From: Tropicimonas sediminicola
GTDB taxonomy: Bacteria; Pseudomonadota; Alphaproteobacteria; Rhodobacterales; Rhodobacteraceae
Length of the DNA stretch: 64,000 bases
Reading direction: 5' to 3'
NCBI RefSeq assembly: GCF_900188335.1
Contig: NZ_FZOY01000006.1
Location: 248,001 to 312,000, forward strand
The position numbers and the translations under genes were made by a program. Positions 58,512-64,000 of the stretch are shown here, in pieces; position 1 is the first letter of the stretch; every line of letters begins with the position of its first letter. The notes below the pieces were generated by a model. That model saw only the letters and a program-made list of their open reading frames with translations, was not told where the DNA came from and did no database searches.

Positions 58512-58982
58512 ATGACCGATGTCGCAGCCACGGCCGTCGAGGCCACAGAACGCGAATTGCTCTCCTTTCGTGTCGGAGGGCAGGAGTACTGCGTGGATAT
58601 CATGTCAGTGCGGGAAATCAGGGGCTGGACCCGTCCGACGCCGGTTCCGGGATCCCCGCATTGGGTACGGGGGGTGATCAACCTTCGGGGCACGGTGCTG
58701 CCGATCGTCGATCTCGCTCGGCGTCTCGGCATCTCGGCGGAGGACGCCAGCGACCGCAACGTGATCATCGTCGTCCATCTCGGGCAGCAGACGGTGGGGC
58801 TTCTGGTCGATGCCGTCTCCGACATCCTCTCCATCGCGGAGAACGACATGCGCCCGCCCCCGGACATCGCCTCGCGCGAAGGCGAAACCTTCATCAAGGC
58901 GCTGACCGTCGTCGAGGAACGCATGCTGCGCGTGCTCGAACTCGCGTCCCTGTTGCCCGACACAGGGCGAGAGGCCGCATGA
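58512..58982 (+). CDS. cheW: Chemotaxis coupling protein CheW
   Basis: A 156-aa CheW: LLSFRVGGQEYCVDIMSVREI (about 16-36), the hydrophobic VPGSPHWVRGVINLRGTVLPIVDLARRLG core and a VGLLVDAVSDIL strand. It couples receptors to CheA at the membrane. It begins 7 bp after cheA and overlaps cheR by 4 bp. Confidence 0.94.
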   Translation: MTDVAATAVEATERELLSFRVGGQEYCVDIMSVREIRGWTRPTPVPGSPHWVRGVINLRGTVLPIVDLARRLGISAEDASDRNVIIVVHLGQQTVGLLVDAVSDILSIAENDMRPPPDIASREGETFIKALTVVEERMLRVLELASLLPDTGREAA

Positions 58983-59878
58983 CGATCGCTCATCGCCTGC
59001 AACCTGACACTCGGGCCACGCGCGAGCGCCGCCAGTTCGACATCATCGCCGCGATCGCTCGCGCGGATGCGGGGCTGATGATCCCCCCCGAAAAGGCACC
59101 GATGGTGTTCGCTCGCATCACCAAGCGCATCCGCCAACTCGGCCTCGCGGACGCGGAGCAATATTGCGCGCTGGTGCTCGGTTCGGACGGGACATCGGAA
59201 CGGCGCCACCTGATCTCCGCGCTGACGACCAATGTGACCGGGTTCTTCCGGGAGAGGCACCATTTCGATTTCCTCCGCCGGCAGATCCTCCCGGATATCG
59301 TCCCCCGTGCGAAGCGCGGTGAGCGGATACGGATCTGGTCGGCCGGATGCTCCAGCGGCCCGGAGCCCTACTCGATCGCGATGGTTCTTCTGGATGCCTT
59401 CCAGGATGCGCGCGATTACGACATCAGGATTCTCGCGACGGACATTGATGCCGAGGTGCTCGATGTCGCGCGTGCCGGGCGCTACGGCATCGAGCAACTG
59501 GCCCCCCTGCCGGATGGGTACCAGAAACGTTTCCTTCGCGCGCCGCATACCGACGGGCCGGGTTGCCCCCCGGAAGTCGCGCCGGAATTGAAGCAACTGG
59601 TTCGGTTCAAGGAGTTGAACCTGCTGGCACCATGGCCGATGCGCGGCACCTTCGACCTCATCTTCTGCCGCAATGTCGTGATCTACTTTGATCAGGACAC
59701 CCAGATGGATCTCTGGTCGCGTTTCGCCGGCGCCTGCAAGACCGGCGGCCACCTGTTTCTCGGTCACTCGGAGAGATTGCCGCAGACGTTTCACGGCGCT
59801 TTCCGACCGGTCGCAACCACAACCTACCTCAGAACACCGGCTTCGCCGCCTGAGCAGCCGCCCCGCAAGGAATCCTGA
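58979..59878 (+). CDS. cheR: Chemotaxis protein methyltransferase CheR
   Basis: A 299-aa S-adenosylmethionine-dependent methyltransferase. The N-terminal helical domain (about 20-85, with LTTNVTGFFRERHHFDFL) is followed by the SAM-binding domain with IWSAGCSSGPEPYSIAM (about 119-135) and FDLIFCRNVVIYFD. It methylates receptor glutamates for adaptation. Its partner methylesterase CheB is not found in the window. The ATG overlaps the cheW stop. Confidence 0.93.
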   Translation: MTIAHRLQPDTRATRERRQFDIIAAIARADAGLMIPPEKAPMVFARITKRIRQLGLADAEQYCALVLGSDGTSERRHLISALTTNVTGFFRERHHFDFLRRQILPDIVPRAKRGERIRIWSAGCSSGPEPYSIAMVLLDAFQDARDYDIRILATDIDAEVLDVARAGRYGIEQLAPLPDGYQKRFLRAPHTDGPGCPPEVAPELKQLVRFKELNLLAPWPMRGTFDLIFCRNVVIYFDQDTQMDLWSRFAGACKTGGHLFLGHSERLPQTFHGAFRPVATTTYLRTPASPPEQPPRKES

Positions 59879-59880
59879 CA

Positions 59881-60267
59881 ATGGCGCTCCGAGATCTTCT
59901 TCACGTCATGGTGGTCGACGACATGTCGACCAGCCGCGGCCTGATCCTGCAATCGCTCGACGGCTTCGGCGTCCGCAACGTTCGATACGCCTCCGATGGC
60001 CCATCTGCGTTGCAAGCCCTCAACACCCAGCCGGCGCATCTGGTCATTTCGGACTACAACATGCCTGGAATGGATGGCCTGCAGCTCTTGCACGCGTTGC
60101 GCCAGAGCCCGTCACTGGCCGGCATCGGTTTCATCCTGATCACGGGGAAGGCCGAGCGCTCGATTATCGAGGGCGGCCAGAAGCTTGGCATGAACAACTT
60201 CATCCGCAAACCGTTCGAGTCCAAAGACTTGCTGAATTGCATCGAAGCCGTGGTGGGACGGCTATGA
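59881..60267 (+). CDS. Second stand-alone receiver protein (CheY-like)
   Basis: A 128-aa receiver: VVDDMSTSRGLI with Asp13/Asp14, phosphoacceptor Asp in VISDYNMPGMDG (about residue 58), the switch Thr in ITGK and the conserved Lys in IRKPFESKDLL. It differs from the first CheY in its N terminus and probably competes for CheA phosphate. Two CheY proteins in one operon are usual in alphaproteobacteria that lack CheZ. The stop overlaps the next gene (ATGA). Confidence 0.9.
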   Translation: MALRDLLHVMVVDDMSTSRGLILQSLDGFGVRNVRYASDGPSALQALNTQPAHLVISDYNMPGMDGLQLLHALRQSPSLAGIGFILITGKAERSIIEGGQKLGMNNFIRKPFESKDLLNCIEAVVGRL

Positions 60268-60665
60268 CCCACTGCAATGAAGAACCTTCTGATGACCTGT
60301 CGTCGGCGGACACCCCAAGGAGGATTCCGTCAAGGATCGTGATGCGGCAACTCGCGGCAGAGCTTTCGGGCCTGTCCGAGGCTCTTGAGCAATTTCAGCA
60401 CGACCTTTCCGACATGCTCTTCGAGGCCCATGTTTCGCCCACGTTGATGCGCCGGGTTCAGGCGATCGACGGCACGACCCAATCCCTGCACGCGTTGTCC
60501 GGCGTGGCACGCACGCTCGCGGCTACCTGCGCCGGCACCGCGGCAACCGTGGATGCGCGGGAACTCGAAAGCCTCGTGCCTCTGGGTGAACTTCTGTTTC
60601 GATTGACCGGAAGCGGGAGTGAAGCGCCACGGAACCCGGAGAGTGGAAACGTGAGCCTCTTCTGA
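60264..60665 (+). CDS. Unrecognised 133-aa protein at the end of the che operon
   Basis: The product starts MTHCNEEPSDDL with a polar, Ser/Pro-rich stretch, then a predicted helical hairpin: MRQLAAELSGLSEALEQF at about 28-45 and ARELESLVPLGELLFRL near the C terminus. No motif is recognised. Its ATG overlaps the stop of the second receiver, so it is made with the chemotaxis proteins. A helical adapter, or an analogue of a CheY phosphatase, is possible but unproven. Confidence 0.7.
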   Translation: MTHCNEEPSDDLSSADTPRRIPSRIVMRQLAAELSGLSEALEQFQHDLSDMLFEAHVSPTLMRRVQAIDGTTQSLHALSGVARTLAATCAGTAATVDARELESLVPLGELLFRLTGSGSEAPRNPESGNVSLF

Positions 60666-60982
60666 GACCACGAGCCCGGGTTCGGATGGAATAGTGGTGC
60701 CGTCCCCTCCGAGGGGAGAATTCCAAGTATCGCGTCCTGAAACCACCAGGGCGTCGGATTTCTCGCACGGCCGCGGCAACCGGCCGCTTGGCGCTCTCCC
60801 ATCGCTTGGCGCCGCCTGCGAGGCAAGGAGACGGCCGCTGATGTCTGCTGCGGCGCTCGCGGCTCCGGTCCGGGGTTCCGGAAGCAAGCGACCATAAGAG
60901 CGCGCTTCTCCCGCCCAGGGTGGACGGTGTCGCCGGCATCTTCGAATGAAGGCGCCGGCGATTCCCTTGGGAAGTGAGATGG
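60666..60982. other. 317-bp convergent intergenic region
   Basis: No gene was found between the che operon and the converging cysK gene. It contains an inverted repeat, TCGCCGGC (60930-60937) and GCCGGCGA (60954-60961), 21 bp beyond the cysK stop, which could end transcription from either side though it lacks a T-run. The remainder shows no clear coding potential. Confidence 0.6.
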
Positions 60983-62074
60983 TCAGGACATCAGAAAGCC
61001 CGGCGTCGTCGCCGCAAGCGTCTCTTCCTCGTCGCTCATGCCGACCGCGAGGTGATCGAAAAGCGGTGTGCTGAGGTAGCGTTCTCCGGTGTCGGGCAGC
61101 ATGGCGAGGATCACGGTTCCGGGTTCCGCCGTCTGCGCCATGTCGAGGGCAACCGAGAAGGTCGACCCGCCCGACACGCCGGTCAGGATGCCTTCGTTGG
61201 CCGCAAGCTTGCGCGCCATCGCCATGCCGTCGGCTCCGGCAATGGGCACCAGCCTGTCGTAGTAGGAATTGTCGATCGCCTCCTGAAGTACCAGCGGAAT
61301 GAAGTTCGGCGTCCAGCCCTGGATCGGGTGCGGCTCAAAGGCCGGGTGGCCGGAGGCCGGTCCGCCCGCCTCTGTGCGCTCCTGCGGGATGCCGGATCCT
61401 AGAAGCTGGGCGTTCGCCGGTTCGCAGAGCACGATCTCGAGGTCCGGCCTCGCCTCGCGCAGGACCCGCCCGAGGCCGCTGACCGTGCCGCCGGTGCCGT
61501 AGCCGGTGACCACCGCATCAAGGCGTCGACCGTCGAAATCCGCGAGGATCTCCCGGGCCGTGGTGTTGGCATGGATCAGCGCGTTGGCCTCCGTCTCGAA
61601 CTGGCCGGCCCAGAACCAGCCATGGGCGTCCGCGAGTTCCCGGGCCTTGGCGTACATCCCCGTGCCGCCGGCTTCCTTCGGGGTCAGGATCACCTTGGCG
61701 CCGAACATCCGCATCAACTGGCGCCGTTCCACCGAGAAGGTCTCGGCCATCGTCACAACGAGCGGATAGCCCTTGGCAGCGCACACCATGGCCAGGCCGA
61801 CCCCGGTGTTGCCGGAGGTCGCCTCGACGACGGTCTGGCCGGGCGACAGGGCGCCGCTGCGTTCCGCTTCCTCGATGATCGAGATCGCGAGGCGGTCCTT
61901 GACCGACGCGCCCGGGTTGAAGAACTCGGCCTTCACGTAGAGTTCCACGCCCTCTGGCGCGAGACGGTTGATGCGGACCACGGGCGTATTGCCGATCGTG
62001 TCCAGCACGTTGTCGTAGAGTTGCTTTCGTCCGTCCGTCTGGCGTCTGGCTGCCTTGGCACTCTGGTCGGTCAT
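60983..62074 (-). CDS. cysK: Cysteine synthase A (O-acetylserine sulfhydrylase)
   Basis: A 363-aa fold-type II PLP enzyme. The Schiff-base Lys59 is in NPGASVKDR, the substrate loop TSGNTG and the phosphate-binding GYGTGGT are present. It makes cysteine from O-acetylserine and sulfide. It is longer than Escherichia CysK (about 320 aa), with a polar N-terminal extension of about 18 residues and an insert around GSGIPQERTEAGGPASGHP, both common in rhodobacterial homologues. GAGGA precedes the ATG. It stands alone between the che operon and the RTX gene. Confidence 0.92.
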   Translation of the reverse strand: MTDQSAKAARRQTDGRKQLYDNVLDTIGNTPVVRINRLAPEGVELYVKAEFFNPGASVKDRLAISIIEEAERSGALSPGQTVVEATSGNTGVGLAMVCAAKGYPLVVTMAETFSVERRQLMRMFGAKVILTPKEAGGTGMYAKARELADAHGWFWAGQFETEANALIHANTTAREILADFDGRRLDAVVTGYGTGGTVSGLGRVLREARPDLEIVLCEPANAQLLGSGIPQERTEAGGPASGHPAFEPHPIQGWTPNFIPLVLQEAIDNSYYDRLVPIAGADGMAMARKLAANEGILTGVSGGSTFSVALDMAQTAEPGTVILAMLPDTGERYLSTPLFDHLAVGMSDEEETLAATTPGFLMS

Positions 62075-62188
62075 CGCACTGTCCTCTCCGGGTTGCGCAG
62101 GTTTCGCGGCTTTTCTCGGGACGGGCGCGTTCCGAAACGCCCGGCCAGTGCCGACAAGGTTACCATGAACGGCGCCGCAATGGACCGT

Positions 62189-64000
62189 TCAGAACACGAA
62201 CACATCGGCCGTCAGGTCCCTTGCATCGATGGCGAGCAGCAGCAGGCTGTCGCCCGTCCCATATCCGACGCGGGTATCCGCGCCGTCCTGGGCGATGGTC
62301 AGATCGGCGAAACCGGCCGCGCCGCTGTCGAAGCGGATGAGGTCGCGGTCAAGGTTCAGGTCGGTGATCGTGTCCGAACCGTCGCCGGCATTGAGGATGA
62401 AGGTGTCCGCGGACGTGCCGCCCGTCAGTACATCGTTTCCGGCCCCGCCTTCGAGCACGTCCCTCCCGCCGCGGCCATCGAGCAGGTTGTCACCGGAATT
62501 GCCCCGCAGCAGGTTCTTCCCGCCGGTGCCGTGACCATCGATATCGCCCTTGCCCGTCAGAACCAGCCCTTCGACATTCGGCGCGGCCGCTTCCAGATCG
62601 AGCGAGACTCCGGCGTGAATGGCATCGCTCTTGCCCATCTTCCGGCCCTCGACAACCCGGTCCCCGGCGCTGTCCACGACATAGATGTCATTGCCATGCC
62701 CGCCCCGCATGACATCATCGCCCGCTCCGCCGTCCAGCCTGTCGCCGCCGCGCCGCCCGATCAGCAGGTCGTCGCCGCCAAGGCCCGCGAGCAGGTTCGA
62801 ACCGTTGTTTCCGGTTATCTTGTTCGCGCCGTCGTTCCCGGTGGCGTTGATATCGGCCGCCTCGAGCAATTCGAGGTTCTCGATCTCGCCGCCCTGCGCC
62901 GAAAGGTCGTAGCTGACGGAGCTGAGGACCAGGTCCTTGCCGCCATCCACCGCCTCGAAGATCTTCTGTCGGGCTTGGTGAATGCGGTAGGTGTCGTTGC
63001 CTGCCCCGCCATGAAGCTCGTCCGCCCCCCGTCCGGCATCGAGGAAGTCCCTGCCCTTGCCACCGTCGAGACGGTCGGCGCCGAAGCCGCCCAGCAGCAC
63101 ATCCGCCCCGGCTTCGCCATAGATCCAGTCGCGCCCCCTGCCCCCATCGGCCGTGTCGTTGCCGAACCCGGCGTAGATCACGTTGTCCCCGCCCGATCCG
63201 CTGATCCGGTCCGCGCCGCTGCCGGTGGTGACGTGTTCGAAGCCGCGGAACTCCTCTTCGGCGAAGCCTGACTGGGAGCCGGCCGCGCCGAGATCGATCA
63301 CGTAGTCGACGGCCGCCCGCGTGGTGTCCAGCCGGTCGATACCCTCCCCGCCGTCGAGCATCTCGGCACTCGTGGCGGCGTCGGCGTAGAGGATGTCGTC
63401 CCCGGCGTCGCCATAAAACGCGCCCGCCCCGCCCGACAGGATGCGGTCGTCGCCACCGCCCCCGCGAACCGTGTCGAGGGCGCCGCCCCAGATCCTGTCG
63501 TTTCCGTCGCCGCCCTCGATCGTGTCGGCGCCCTTCTCGCCATCGAGCCAATCCGCGCCGGCACCGCCGATCAGATGGTCTGCGCCGTCGCCACCAAACA
63601 GACTGTCGTTGCCGTCACCCCCGTCCAGCGCGTCATCGCCCTCGCCGCCCATGATCCGGTCGTTGCCGGCGTTGCCCCAGATCCGGTTGGCGCCCGCGGT
63701 GCCTGTCAGCAGGTCATTGCCGGCACCGGAAAACAGGTCCTCGAAGCCGGAAAACAGCTCACTGGCGTGACTTGTCGCGCCGGTGTCCAGATCGATCGTG
63801 TAGTCGCCGGTATGGCTCTCGGTGTTCAGCAGGTCGACCCCGGCCCCGCCGTACAGCGTCTCGTTGGCGCCTGGATCGGTCGGGCCGGCAAAAACCACGT
63901 CATCGCCGTTCCCGCCCCTGTAGAGCCCCGCGCCCCCGGAATGCAGGTGATCGTCCCCGCCCCCGCCAAAGGCCCGGTCAACACCCGGTCCGCCCGAGAG
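62189..64000 (-). CDS. RTX calcium-binding exoprotein, C-terminal part (cut by window edge)
   Basis: The frame remains open to the right edge, so the N terminus is outside; the visible part has 603 codons. It is built of tandem RTX nonapeptides (GGxGxDxLx), such as GGEGDDALDGGDGNDSLFGG and GNAGNDRIMGG, arranged in several blocks separated by beta-rich spacers of about 40-60 residues (for example IYVVDSAGDRVVEGRKMGKSDAI). Each block would fold into a calcium-filled beta-roll outside the cell. The end, ARDLTADVFVF, is a typical type I secretion signal. No TolC/HlyBD genes are in view. Adhesin, enzyme or biofilm function cannot be told from this part. Confidence 0.9.
   Translation of the reverse strand, partial: LSGGPGVDRAFGGGGDDHLHSGGAGLYRGGNGDDVVFAGPTDPGANETLYGGAGVDLLNTESHTGDYTIDLDTGATSHASELFSGFEDLFSGAGNDLLTGTAGANRIWGNAGNDRIMGGEGDDALDGGDGNDSLFGGDGADHLIGGAGADWLDGEKGADTIEGGDGNDRIWGGALDTVRGGGGDDRILSGGAGAFYGDAGDDILYADAATSAEMLDGGEGIDRLDTTRAAVDYVIDLGAAGSQSGFAEEEFRGFEHVTTGSGADRISGSGGDNVIYAGFGNDTADGGRGRDWIYGEAGADVLLGGFGADRLDGGKGRDFLDAGRGADELHGGAGNDTYRIHQARQKIFEAVDGGKDLVLSSVSYDLSAQGGEIENLELLEAADINATGNDGANKITGNNGSNLLAGLGGDDLLIGRRGGDRLDGGAGDDVMRGGHGNDIYVVDSAGDRVVEGRKMGKSDAIHAGVSLDLEAAAPNVEGLVLTGKGDIDGHGTGGKNLLRGNSGDNLLDGRGGRDVLEGGAGNDVLTGGTSADTFILNAGDGSDTITDLNLDRDLIRFDSGAAGFADLTIAQDGADTRVGYGTGDSLLLLAIDARDLTADVFVF

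Noticed and set aside
57116-59881. 921-codon open frame antisense to cheA, cheW and cheR
   Set aside because: Crosses three well-supported chemotaxis genes on the other strand and shows no domain; a shadow frame.
62189-64000. Repetitive DNA resembling a CRISPR or tandem-repeat array
   Set aside because: The repetition follows the 27-bp nonapeptide code of RTX protein with many substitutions; there are no uniform repeats with unique spacers.

Overview
The window is very GC-rich, with tightly packed operons, ATGA and GTGA stop/start overlaps and strong GC bias at third codon positions. Its gene content is methylated-amine catabolism, form I CO dehydrogenase, an aglEFGAK alpha-glucoside system and PotABCD-like transport. 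This points to an alphaproteobacterium of the Rhodobacteraceae, most likely the marine Roseobacter group. The genus cannot be fixed from the sequence, and no rRNA, tRNA, insertion sequence, integrase or CRISPR array was seen.

Left part (1-8630): the tail of a peptide-type ABC ATPase, an amidase and a RidA-like protein face a leftward operon. That operon holds a Pot-type ABC importer (ATPase, Tat-exported binding protein, two permeases) and an Asp/Glu/hydantoin racemase. A divergent FCD-type GntR regulator and an acetyltransferase follow. Two phased GTATA-type sites lie between the regulator and the importer.

Methylated-amine block (8660-26557): tmm, tdm, amt, a 57-aa membrane protein and dmmDABC run leftward to an intrinsic terminator. 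mgsABC, gmaS and purU form a second leftward operon. Together they encode TMA to TMAO to DMA to MMA to gamma-glutamylmethylamide to N-methylglutamate, with release of one-carbon units as formate and ammonium handling. N-methylglutamate dehydrogenase (mgdABCD) and folD are not in the window. The regulators around the block are a GntR, an XRE-cupin protein, and an unusual periplasmic-binding-protein homologue without a signal peptide that diverges from tmm. Most long intercistronic gaps carry GC-rich stem-loops.

Candidate defence or repair module (26844-34650): a WYL-domain regulator is followed by a YhaO/SbcD-like nuclease, a hook-less YhaN/SbcC-like ATPase and a 981-aa PLD nuclease-SF2 helicase-DUF3427 protein. 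The last three are tightly packed and probably co-transcribed. A 19-bp inverted repeat sits in front of the nuclease gene. This is the best candidate for an incompletely described system. A PLD-family lipoprotein lies tail-to-tail with it.

CO oxidation (36409-45125): coxC (MHYT-LytTR sensor) and coxMSLDEFG on the minus strand. CoxL has the form I AYRCSFR active-site loop. A 35-codon micro-ORF lies between coxF and coxG. A pair of 14-bp direct repeats 20 bp apart upstream of coxM fits a LytTR-type site.

Sugar use (45206-55474): aglK, aglA, aglG, aglF and aglE are divergent from a LacI regulator, a GH1 beta-glucosidase and glucokinase. Two CAAAGCGCTTTG-type operators lie in the divergent gap.

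Chemotaxis (55559-60665): STAS protein, CheY, CheA, CheW, CheR, a second receiver and an unrecognised 133-aa protein form one tight operon. No cheB, cheD or receptor gene is present. The window ends with cysK and the C-terminal part of an RTX calcium-binding exoprotein.
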